Shown: in pieces, positions 37,666 to 47,379 of the stretch
Layout of the letters: each line of letters begins with the position of its first letter
Numbering within the stretch: the first letter of the stretch is position 1
Source: Symsagittifera roscoffensis
Taxonomy: Eukaryota > Xenacoelomorpha > Acoela > Convolutidae
Length of the DNA stretch: 64,000 bases
Reading direction: 5' to 3'
Assembly: GCF_963678635.1 (NCBI RefSeq)
Contig: NC_087064.1
Span: 41,571,165-41,635,164, forward strand
Notes under the pieces: generated by a model
The model's input: only the letters and a program-made list of their open reading frames with translations
What the model was told of the DNA's origin: nothing
The model's database searches: none
Translations under genes and position numbers: made by a program

Positions 37666-40600
37666 TCAAGAGCCTCCAGATCTCGAGCGTGACCTGGATT
37701 TCGATTTCGACTTGGACTTGCTATCATTTGAACTTGATCGAGAGCGACTTCTTCTTCTTCTTTCGCGACTTCTACTTCGTGATCTAGATCTAAAATAAAG
37801 ATGAAAATCAGAATAATAAGTATGGCAAAAATTATGCTCTGACCAGCATTCAGACCAACCTTTACATGCAACTATATTCAAGACTATATTCGAATAAGCG
37901 GTTCTACTTTTTCAACGGGACATCCACTGAATTGACAACATTGGTAATTCAGATTTTAACCCACACATGCCTATTGGTCAAAGTTTACTGAGAGTTGAAG
38001 CCAAATGTTTAACAGAGATCAAGAGAATATGTACTTCGAGGTTTTTAATTCAACGCAAATTTTGGATTTCTTTGCTATTGACGACTCCACCTTTTAACAA
38101 ATTCATCAGACGTCTTAAAACTCTGATCTAAATTGAATCCTTAACTTAAATCCCTTAACTTTAAAACAATTTTCATTAAGCAGCAATCTGAAATGCAATT
38201 TCTCAAAAGAAACGAACATAAAAAAGCCACATACTCAAAATTGGTCGAAAATCGGAATAATTAATCGAGAAAAACCATCGAAAGTAAAAAAAAAGTAGAT
38301 CTATAGAAACCCAAAAAAAATACAATAGGGCGAAATTTACCTCGGGAAACTTAACAGGCAATGAAATAGGGTCACTAACTTGATATTAAAAATGCAGAAT
38401 CCTGAGAAAGGAAACAAAAATGAAGTTATTACATAGCGAGTTGGTAAAATTACAACCAACCTTAAAACATTTCAAATAGGCCGTATATTTAAAATGCTAA
38501 CATGTTCAAAACATCTGTTGCAACAGAATGACCTAAAGGATGGATGCGTCCAGGAGTTATTTAGGGGATTGCAAAAGTAATCGATTGCAATACCCTTGCT
38601 TATCACAAGGGTAACAAGTTTCAGCTTGAAGGTCGTAATTATTTCAATTGACGTTGTCCGATAAATTTGTTCAAAGCTCGACTTTTATATCAATTAGCTC
38701 GTAATTCTATATTTGCCACTTTTCGGCACGTTGAGCCCTTCTGCTCTAATACCACGCCAACATGGACGATATATTGAAACCTTTCATGTTTTAATTTTTA
38801 GATTTCAGCTACGTGAAAAGGTACTTCAACTTTAAGTTAGTTGAATGGATCGGTTTCTGAAAAGCAAAAAATATTAACTAAAAACACTACAGGTTTTGCA
38901 CTTTGCTTACATAAGCAAAAAAATGACCGATAACGCTCCTGGGAAAAACAAAGAAAACTTTGAATCTACATAATTTCGTAAGTGACGCATGCCAATTATT
39001 AGTCTATATAATTTTCAAGTGACGCAACCCAATTAGGAACGCATCAGCAGTACCAGTCATGCCTCAATTTACAGAGCGGAAGCATTTGTTTTAGTATACG
39101 AAAAAGTTCAAAACATCTGACCCTGCCCAGGTTCGCACCATCATTTGTTGCGAGTCTCCTTCCCTATCTCTACGCATCAATGATACCTTGAAGCTTAGGT
39201 GCTATTTGTAATATAATAGTGTTTATATCCATACCATTGCCTGCACCTCACTCAATAGCTGTTTATTCATCTTATGTACATTCTATTCTGCTATCGTAGA
39301 AATTTCAAACAGAACACTAATATTTGAGACTTAGGGTGAAAAAGAGTTCATATCATCACACTAATATTAACGACTTTTTCAACCCTATCACACAAGCTTC
39401 GCTTGGGTAAACATTCATTCTGAAATATTAATTTCTGTCGTAAAAAACCTTGAAACAGTATATTAGAAGCAAAAACAAAACACTAATGGACAAAATAAAG
39501 AGTATATTCAGGATTTTACTCTATTAAGTACCGTTTTTCAATGTCCATACTAGACAGCATTTCCTTTGCAATTAAGTTAATTTTTATTATTGACCAAGAG
39601 CAAATGACCAGAGAGTTACCCTACATTATCAACATTTAGTTTCCAAAACTTCAAAGTAATCCGGGCCTGAACAAAGCCAGTTTCCACTAAGAAACCGCCG
39701 TTTCAGTTACGGCTTTCAATTTGTCGGACGTATTAAATTTGAAATAATACAGAAAAAGGTCAGTGCACAAGCTGGATAGGGCCATACCAGCGTTATAAAA
39801 AAGGTCAGCAAATAATCATTTTATCAATAATCATCATCAAGTCATAAATCAGCATTAAATGCATCGTCGTAATGTTAATTTATCTTAGCCGTTCTTCATC
39901 TACAATAACGCTTATAGAGTAGTCAATTAACTAAACTTTGCGCAGCAATCTGCACCCCCTTATACATAGTATAAAGCTTGTGAGGAGCGCGAAGCTTAAT
40001 TTAGTTATGTAGTTCATCGACTCTGGGTAGCTTTCTTTTTTCACCCTGTTTTTCTGCTAATCGCTGCATCGTCCGCGTGGCTGTTGGGGAGCAGTGCCAC
40101 CGGTGCATCCGAAAATCAGCGGGCAGAAGCTACTTGGCTCTACGTTAAAAATCTTTGCTGATATTTGGAGTTCTTCAGCGTTTCGTGATTTTGTATGCGT
40201 CTTTACGCAGTTTTCGCAAGGGTTTGGCATGGTGGTTGAAAATTTTTACATCAAAGCGCGGCTAAAACGAAGAAAGCGCGGCTAAAACGTGAACTCCAGA
40301 GTCCGTTTGGTTTAATGTCAAATCGTGCTTCATCTTCAGTTGTAGTTGAATTGTTTACTGAGCTTTCGCCTTGCAACGACTGAAGTTTCGGCTCAATCTT
40401 GACGTCATGGCAAACCTCGTTGCTGAGGTTGGCGAATGTGTCTCTAATTTCAGAGTGGGGTTTTGGTCGGTTCCCATCCGTATCAAGTAATTACCATCTG
40501 AATATGGATTTATTCAGGTGGAAGTTGTATCTTCTTAGTTGTAAAACATTGAGCCAGTTAGAGGCCAGTTCGATTGCGTATTAATCAGTTTCAATTAAGG

Positions 40601-43600
40601 AGTTCATGAGGTTTTTGTTTTCTCTCGGTTTGTTCGATGAGCTTCCAATTTCTTTTTTCGAAAAAAATTTCTAGCTGTATTATTGCTGTAACGGGGGAAA
40701 AGGTTTTGAATTAACCATCGGTATAAAGTATAGAGAGTATAAAGTATAGTATTATTGCTGTAACAGGATCTTGAGATTACAGTACTTAGCCTATTCTAGA
40801 TAGCTTTCCTGGTCGGATGGCAGCCCGTTTTAAGGGGTAAGGAAGATGTCACGGAACTGGGGTTAATGTGTCTTTACTTACTCATCGGAAAGTATTAGTT
40901 GTTCTTCTCACGTTTCTTAGTTTTCCATAGTATAAGGCGTTGTCCTGGTGAATCAAAGCTTTTCTTGAGAACTTCAAGAATATGCAGCTAAATACTGTAT
41001 TAACCAATCAGAATCGAGATGAGAAAGCAAACTTTCGAAATTATTATCATTTATTAATTTCTACCTTGTCTCAATTCTCATTAGTTAATACATTTGTCTG
41101 CTTGCTGACGACTAGCAAAGCGCGGTTGTCTAAATACTGTTACGTTACCAGTTTTTCACACATTATGTGGGTCTAGGACAACAAGCCGAAGGGACTTCAG
41201 GCCGAAATTTAAACATTACAAGCACCTCAAACTTCAATTTTTTCATCTGTAAAACGTTGCTTTACAAAAATGTAGGCAAGTTTAGTCCATAAAAATCGTT
41301 ATTCATGAAAATGAATCACTTAGGATTGGCATCCGTCAATAATTTCAGAGTTTTTGAAATGCATAAATTATAAACAAGAAAATTGCCTTTATCCGTGTTT
41401 TATATTTCAACTTTCCTAAACATCATTTGGAGGCTTAAATTTTAAGAAAAAGCCAATAATAACTTTAAAAAGATCATAAAAGTAGGAAATTCTTTTAAAA
41501 GGTTTTCAATTGAATCCTATTTCATCACTTAATGAGAAAATTTTCGGCTTGAAGTACTTAATTTTTCGATTCGGCTTGAAGTCCCTAATTTTTCGATACG
41601 GCTTGAAGTCCGGCAACCATATTATGTCAATTTTCTCGCAGGAACGACTGTTTTATTCTGATTATTCAAGAAAAAATTCATTACGATGCACAACAAAAAC
41701 AGGCATTTCAGAATGTGTACTTAATTTTGTCTTCTAGTATAGATAATGCCAAAATGTTGGCAGTATCTTATCGATTAACGAGTCTAGGACATGTCGACGG
41801 GACTTCAAGACGAAGGAACTTCAGGCCAGGGATGTTCAAAAATTAATTGCAATTAATTTTTTGTTTTTTCCAAGGCAATCAATTAATTGTAATGGGGACT
41901 TTCTAGCAATCAATTATTGCTATTAATGGGCTTCCTCAATAAAACATTCTTTTCAAGAAAACAATTTAATGTTCTGCATTTTGAGGATGATTTATAACAA
42001 ACTTCAGTGTCTTTCGGCTGTTGTAGAGGAATAACAGACATTCCAAGCTTGCCGGCAAAAGTCGATATCATTAACTCACTCAAAGAATTTCCAGGCTATA
42101 TTAGGCCTACAATACTGTTATAATAAATGTTATTAATACGTGTTATTATTGCTAATTAAATGTTGCTCTACCATCAATTAATGGGTTTAGAAAAAACCGC
42201 CGTCAATTAATTGCATCCCATTAATTGCAATTAATTTTTTCTCCATTAATTTTCGAACACCCCTGCTTCAGGCCGATATTGAAACTAAACATACACCTCG
42301 AATCACTATTTTTTTTATCTGTAAAACGTCGCTTTAAAAAATTTAAGTCATGTTTAGACAAGAATAAGCGTTATTCATGACAATAAATCACTTAAGATTG
42401 GCATCCGTTCATAATATCGACCGGTTTTTGAAATGCATAAATTATAAAGAAAATTGCCTTACCCTGTTTCATTTTTCAACTTTCCTTAACATCATTTAGA
42501 GGCCTAAATATCATGTAAATAAAGATCATGCTATTGAGTATAATTCTTCAAAAAACGTTTTCAAATTAATATTTCATGACTTGACTAAAACTTTCGGCTT
42601 GAAGTCCCTAATTTTACGATTCGGTTGGAAATACCGTCGGCTTGAATACCCACCGTTATTACATCTGTCAATCAAATTTGATTATCGAGTCTGGTAAAAA
42701 GTTGTATTAAAACTTCTCTGGTTAATAGGGTCCGTCCACTCGGCACCCGATTAAAATGCTCAAAACTACCTCACTAAAGCTTTACATACCTTCGTCTGTC
42801 ACGATCATCGTGTCTTCTGGATGAACCACCGTACCTTCGACGAGCTTCGTGTCTTGGATTATCTGGGCGATCATACCTAGCCATGGCTACTCTCAAAGGT
42901 CTGCCATCAAAATTTGCACCATCCAGATAATCGATTGCGTCTCGTGCATCACGTTTGTCGTAGTATCTAAATCAAGGAAAATGGGATTTAAAAAGTAATC
43001 GTAAATGGGTCTAGGACAACAAGCCGACGGGACTTCAAGCCGAAATTTAAACATTACAAGAATATCAAATCACTATTTTTTCATCTGTAAAACGTTGATT
43101 TTCAAAAATTTAGGCAAACTTAGTCCGTAACGACCGCTTTTCAAATTATACTCTTTAAAACAAGCGCTTTTCAAAAATTTACTTTCAACCGTGTTTCATT
43201 TTTCAACTTTCCTTAACATCATTTGGAAGCTGAAACTTTATGAAAACGCCAATAAGTACTGAAGGAAGATCATGAATGCTATGGTTTGTTTGTATGTGCA
43301 AAAAGATGGTTTAACAAGGGGCACCTCCCTTGCAGCAATACTGGCCAGCTATAAAAAAAAACTAAATTACAAAAGGGGCCCTTCCGTTTAGTTACGGTAA
43401 GTGCACAAGCTGGATAGGGCCATACCATCGATATAAAAATGCATATATATTAGCAATGAAGTCATAAATCAGCATTAAATGCATCGTAGTAATGTTAATT
43501 TATCTTAGCCGTCCTTCCTCTACAATAGCGCTTATGGAATTGTCGATAAATTAAACTTTGCGTAGCGATCTGCACCCCCTTATAGAGCTCCTCAGGAGCG

Positions 43601-46111
43601 CGAAGCTTATTTTAGTTCTTATGTAGTTTATAGATTCTGGATGGCTTTCTTGTCTTTTTTCACTTAGTTTTTCGACTAATCGCTGCTTCGTCCGCGTGGC
43701 CGTTGGAGCAGCGCATCCAAAAATTAGCGGGCAGAAGCTACTCTGCTCTACGTTTAAAATTCTTTGCTGATATTTGGAGTTTTTCAGCGTTTCGTGGTAT
43801 TTGTATGCATCCTTATGCAGTTTTCGCGATGTTTTGGCATGGGGTTGAAAATTTTCACATCAAAGAAAGCGCGGTTGAATCGTGAACCCCAGAGTCCGTT
43901 TGCCTTAATGTCAAGTCGTGCCTCATCTTCAGTTGTAGTTGAATTGTTGACAAAGCTTTCGCCTTGCAGCGGCTGAAGTTTCGCCTCAATCTCGACGTCG
44001 TGGAAAACCTCGTTCATGAGGTTGGCGAATGTGTCTCTAATTTCATTGTGTCTTATGTGTGTGTAACCACCCTTTGCACAGTGAAGCGCATGTGTCAAGT
44101 TTAAATTAGCACCACATGCACATGTGAGTGGGTTTTTGGTTGTTTCCCATCCGTATCTTAAGTAAATATCTCTGAATTCTGATTTATTCAGGTTGAAGTT
44201 GTATCAGCTCAGTGGTAAAGCATTTAGCCATTTAGAGGCTCCCTTTTCAGAGGTTGGGTAAGACAGTGCCGAAGTAAGAGAGTGCCGAAAAGAAAAATTT
44301 GTTAAAGAGTGCCGAAAATGAAAATTTGTTAAAGAGTGCCGAAAATGAAAATTGAGTGCCGAGGTGGGTGTAATTAGTGTTTTCAGCGAGGCATGGCCCG
44401 CTAATATTTGGCAAGGACCATACGTTCGCTCCGCTCACTTGAATCCGATACGAGTGCTAGTTGTGTCTAAGGGTCTGTGATTCAGGAATTAAAGAACTTA
44501 GTAGCATTCTATCACCCAAGCGATTTGTTAAAGAGTGCCGAAAATGAAAATTTGTTAAAGAGTGCCGAAAATGAAAATTGAGTTTTGTTTGCTCAAAAAA
44601 GAAAAGAAAGTTTTGTTTGCTCATCGATTTTGGCGCCAAAATTGAGTCTGAACAAGTTTCAAGTGTCATTATTAATTTTCCCGCCAAAAGCTAGCCTCTT
44701 AAATTGCGTTCCAATATTTCCCGCCTTTTTCGGCACTCTCTAACTTCGGCACTGTATAACGCCCCCTTTTCAGAGGCCAGGTCGATTGCGTATTTATCTG
44801 TTTCATTTAAGGAGTTAATGAGATTTGTTATTCTTTTCGATTTGCTCTAACAGTTTTCAATTTTTTGATTTTCGTACTTATTTTTTCTGGCTGTGTTACT
44901 GCTGTAATAGTATTTATAGTGTTAGGCGTTGTACTGGCAAGAAATGAAAGCTTTTCTTGAAATCCTTTAGAATAGCAGGCATAAACGTTTTGAGGGGAGG
45001 TTTTAGCGATTTTCGTTAGTTTTTTCAAAATTTTCATTTGCTCATTCTGTTGAAATTCGAGGAATTTTTACATTCAGATTCTGTTTCTATAACTGAACCA
45101 AGCACTCGGGCTCCTGCCTTTATAACGATTCCTGTATTTGCGAAGATTTTCTGAGCTAACCGAGTTTTTCATCCTTGACAATTTGGATGCTTTCACGTGG
45201 TAGACGAAAAATTTACCCAGTGATACAATTTTATCGAGGACGGTTCGTAGATTGCTGAATTTACCGACTGCGTTTCCGTCGTCTGCGTATCATTTCTGGG
45301 TTACATCGTCTTCTGATAAGTTTTTTATTATTATCAATATATTGGATTTACATTTACAACGTAAATGAGGGAACTGTTAGTCCCGTAGATAAAGATTTGA
45401 GAGTAGTCTGACAGCACCTAACTAACAGGGTTGGGAATTGCAGATTTTAAAAAAATAACTGAAGTTTTCTGAAAGTTTTTGAAAAAATCTCAAAAAACGT
45501 CATATCTCGAAAACTACAACAATGAGCAGTTTTGTAAAAATTTTGGAAAAAAAATCGCAAAAAACGTCATATCTCGAAAACTACAAGGATTTGAACAGTC
45601 AAATTTGGAGGCAAGATTTGTAACTCCTCAGAGTACTCTTGACAGCACCCAACTACAGGGTTGGCAAGTTCAAGTTTTGTAAATTATTTTGAACTAAAAT
45701 GATTCGGGCATTCAAAATTGGAGGCCAAAATCGCAACCCTATATATCGAACTCTATATATAGACGGTAATTCAAGTCCAATCCAGTCCATAAGTGATAAT
45801 TTAAGTCAAGGGCTTTAGTTAAGTAAAAGACGTTCAATTTCAATGTTTCTCAAAATTGCTATGGGACTCGAATTCTTCTAGTTATGCTTTAAAATGCTTT
45901 GAACATACCTTACAAAGGCGAATCCTCTGCTCTCATGTTTGATCGGGTCACGAGGAATGTATATATCTCCAACACGCCCATATTTTGAGAAAGTTCTTTT
46001 CAATTCATCAACAGATGTGCGATACGTCAAATTATCCACTTTAAGAGAATACATTTCGGCAATATTGGGAGGCACACCATTTCCGCGGTATCTATCTCGT
46101 TCGCGACTCAT
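37666..46111 (-). CDS. SRSF2-like: SR splicing factor, SRSF2/SC35-like (three coding exons)
   Basis: Exons, in order of translation, are 46,111-45,909, 42,966-42,790 and 37,789-37,666. Joined they give 504 nt, that is 167 residues. Residues ~22-98 form an RNA-recognition motif with RNP2 (LKVDNL) and RNP1 (RGFAFVRY), very like vertebrate SRSF2 (shared [12 protein letters not shown] and [13 protein letters not shown]). A short arginine-rich hinge follows, then an RS domain of about 40 residues of SR, SK and RR repeats ending GGS. SRSF2 proteins bind exonic enhancers and recruit U1 and U2 factors in the nucleus. Both introns have AG|GTATGT donors and TTTAG|A or TTTTAG|A acceptors, are in phase 2, and each rebuilds an AGA arginine codon. 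The protein is shorter than human SRSF2 (221 residues), mainly in the RS tail. An upstream in-frame ATG exists, but the chosen start matches the family. Unspliced or alternative 3' exons cannot be excluded. Confidence 0.93.
39200..39420. repeat. Half copy of the foldback element without the hAT insert
   Basis: This follows the right arm of the palindrome at 31,560-32,216 ('ttgtaata.aatagtgtt', 'caatagctg.ttat', 'cactaatatttg', 'cacaagcttcgcttgggtaa') but has no hAT sequence between 'cactaat' and 'atttg'. It therefore shows the empty site. It is diverged and non-coding. Confidence 0.6.
39735..40985 (-). pseudogene. Decayed retroelement ORF, C-terminal part (intron 2 copy)
   Basis: A more eroded copy of the element in intron 1. 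Traces on the minus strand include [17 protein letters not shown], then [38 protein letters not shown] and FCPLIFGC, ending in an LSFALL..FILCIRG-like stretch near 39,935. The block containing the HAL.C.KGG motif is deleted. The last ~200 bases are non-coding tail, also present after the other copy. There are many stops and frameshifts. Confidence 0.6.
41170..41615. repeat. Repeat with inverted ends, copy 1
   Basis: The left end contains GGGACTTCAGGCCGAAATTT. The right end contains three short tandem repeats of about 20-28 bp ending in CGGCTTGAAGTCC, which is the inverse of the left-end motif. The middle is shared with copies at 41,780-42,650 and 43,004-43,290. It is a small non-autonomous element; the family is unknown. 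Confidence 0.55.
41780..42650. repeat. Repeat with inverted ends, copy 2, split by a MITE
   Basis: This aligns with 41,170-41,615 except for a 447-base interruption (a 439-bp element plus one 8-bp target copy). Its right end again carries the CGGCTTGAAGTCCC motif. It is useful chiefly because copies 1 and 3 show the uninterrupted target ACTTCAGGCCG or ACTTCAAGCCG. Confidence 0.55.
41827..42265. mobile_element. hAT-like MITE (439 bp) with 8-bp target duplication
   Basis: The element starts CAGGGATGTTCAAAAA and ends TTTTCGAACACCCCTG, inverted ends matching at 14 of 16 bases. It is flanked on both sides by the perfect 8-bp duplication CTTCAGGC (41,819-41,826 and 42,266-42,273). The CAGGG start and 8-bp duplication are hallmarks of hAT transposons. 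The interior is rich in ATTAATTGCAATTAAT-type palindromes and encodes nothing, so movement would need a transposase from elsewhere. Confidence 0.88.
43380..45330 (-). pseudogene. Decayed reverse-transcriptase element (intron 1 copy)
   Basis: On the minus strand a reverse-transcriptase catalytic box YADD is readable at 45,289-45,278, preceded by a stop where a tryptophan is usual. Then come [18 protein letters not shown] and an NAS-like K-A-S-K. After frameshifts follow [21 protein letters not shown] and [26 protein letters not shown] then interrupts, and the C-terminal domain follows: [74 protein letters not shown] and [10 protein letters not shown] near 43,580. The order matches a family of RT proteins with a HALxCxKGG...FFDVxxFNP C-terminal domain that I know from invertebrate genomes; I do not know its formal name. 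It is dead, with at least three frameshifts or stops. Bases 43,380-43,555 are the non-coding tail. Confidence 0.72.
44254..44763. mobile_element. Mutator-like MITE (510 bp) with ~13-bp target duplication
   Basis: Inverted ends of about 40 bases share ACAGTGCCGAAGT and AGAGAGTGCCGAAAA. The flanking duplication CCCTTTTCAGAGG is perfect at 44,241-44,253 and 44,764-44,776. Long inverted ends and a 9-13 bp duplication point to the Mutator superfamily. The exact boundary is uncertain by 1-3 bases, because C residues occur on both sides. Inside are five ~28-bp direct repeats, each carrying the terminal GAGTGCCGAAAA motif. It sits in the middle of a decayed retroelement, so it arrived after that element. 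Confidence 0.78.
45485..45600. repeat. 77-bp tandem duplication in intron 1
   Basis: The phrase 'aaaaaacgtcatatctcgaa' plus 'aactacaa' occurs twice, at about 45,492 and 45,569. It is flanked by a second duplicated phrase, 'gacagcacc.aact.acaggg', near 45,410 and 45,641. It is non-coding. Confidence 0.6.
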
Positions 46112-46331
46112 TGCACTCTGAAAATGAAACAATACCTACGATAATCAGAAAGCATAAGAGATTAAATGCTTAAGTTTCACAAGCAGTGCAAAAAAACTTG
46201 AAATTAATTGGTAAAAAACATGACTCTTCGTTGAGCTGGAGGAGACGCTGTTGACAAAATATGTTCACATGCCCGTCGCAATCCGTATCGGTTGGTAATC
46301 GTCTCAGTGAACGAGAATTGATTGCATTTCG

Positions 46332-46339
46332 TGACGTAA
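46332..46339. promoter_or_regulatory. CRE/ATF-like site upstream of the SRSF2-like gene
   Basis: TGACGTAA, inside GTGACGTAAC, lies about 220 bases upstream of the SRSF2-like ATG. It matches the CREB/ATF-type half-palindrome, which is common in promoters of housekeeping genes. One site alone is weak evidence. Confidence 0.25.
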
Positions 46340-46399
46340 CCTCTGCCTTAAACATGGGTTTTAAATAATGGACCATATATGGTAAGACAAAATTGTTAC

Positions 46400-47379
46400 G
46401 TGTCTTTAATGATGTGCGGTATCAGGGATTTTCTAATGCAAAACGAAATTTTGTAAACCCAAGAAAAGCTTAATTTTGTTTTGACCACAAGCATGATTTA
46501 AGAGTCGCTGAGAAAACAATCATCATTAATGATTTCAATTGAGAAGCTGATGAATTTTTTTATATTGTTTGCCGAGAAGTTTGCAGGAAAAACTCGTTGA
46601 ACAATTCAAAACACACACCATGAATGAATATACAAATCGAGATAAAACAAGCTTCTCCTATAAAACAAGCATCTTCTTTCTTGTTCTATTAGACAGTTTT
46701 TAGCAAAAAAAAAAGGAAATTTAGGTCTTTTAGCAAAGTTTGAAAGACAGGGTGGCCAGTCAATAAGCAGAATGGGTTCAAAAGCAGAAAAAAAATTCTA
46801 TTTTTTACAAGCTAATCGGTAAAATAAGTCTGAGGATTGTCAATTTTACCAAAGAAACGAACATTTTATTATTTTTGTACTATTTTGGAGGCATTAATCC
46901 TTTCTGGCTTCTTTATTTGATTGTAAACTTAGTTTTGTACTGAAACCATCTTTTTTTTAAATCGTTGTTTTTCAGAAGTCAATGGGTGTCAAGTTTAAGG
47001 TAAGTGAATGCACCATGTGCTCGATACTAAATTTCAAATGGAGAAGCAAATTTATGCCAATAGAGAGTCTCTCCTTCCGTACCGTGAACTCGATCTGCCT
47101 TCGACTCAATCATGTGCTCACGCTTTCCTGACAGAATCTTGTAGGATGCTTACCTCAGGTTTTTCAAGTTACTATGCTTTGTTTCTGTACGATAAGCATG
47201 ACACGTTAAAGCGCTTATTAGCTCAAAGAAATTTGATGACGGAACATTTAACACACATTTTTTTTGTGTCCTATCTGTTTACTTGCAATCTGAATTTACA
47301 TCTGGGAAATGCAACTAAAATCATCTCCCTGCCTGAAGAGTGAATCTATGATCATAATGACTTCGTGTGTTTTTTCCAG
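46400..47379. other. Upstream flank of the SRSF2-like gene, no gene recognised
   Basis: Nothing recognisable. A 111-codon plus-strand ORF at 47,008-47,343 has no motif and ordinary composition for this AT-rich sequence. Confidence 0.4.

Larger units (their letters stand above)
37790..42789 (-). other. Intron 2 of the SRSF2-like gene (5.0 kb)
   Basis: A GT-AG intron in phase 2. It contains a repeat shared with 29,150-29,345 (at 38,890-39,085), half of a foldback element (39,200-39,420), a decayed retroelement fragment (39,735-40,985), two copies of an inverted-ended repeat, and a hAT-like MITE. About 37,900-38,890 shows nothing recognisable. Confidence 0.88.
42967..45908 (-). other. Intron 1 of the SRSF2-like gene (2.9 kb)
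   Basis: A GT-AG phase 2 intron between RNP1 and the rest of the RRM, at codon R68. It holds a third copy of the inverted-end repeat (43,004-43,290), a decayed retroelement (43,380-45,330) interrupted by a MITE, and a small duplication (45,485-45,600). Confidence 0.9.

Noticed and set aside
44247-44687. Minus-strand ORFs with repeated FSALFNK units
   Set aside because: The repetition comes from the 28-bp repeats inside the Mutator-like MITE, not from a protein repeat.
46112-46135. A 5' leader intron ending at TTTTCAG just before the SRSF2-like ATG
   Set aside because: The acceptor-like site is plausible but no convincing donor could be assigned upstream, so it was not annotated.
47008-47343. 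111-codon ORF as a host gene
   Set aside because: No motif, no homologous copy with conserved frame, and no splice context; chance is a sufficient explanation.
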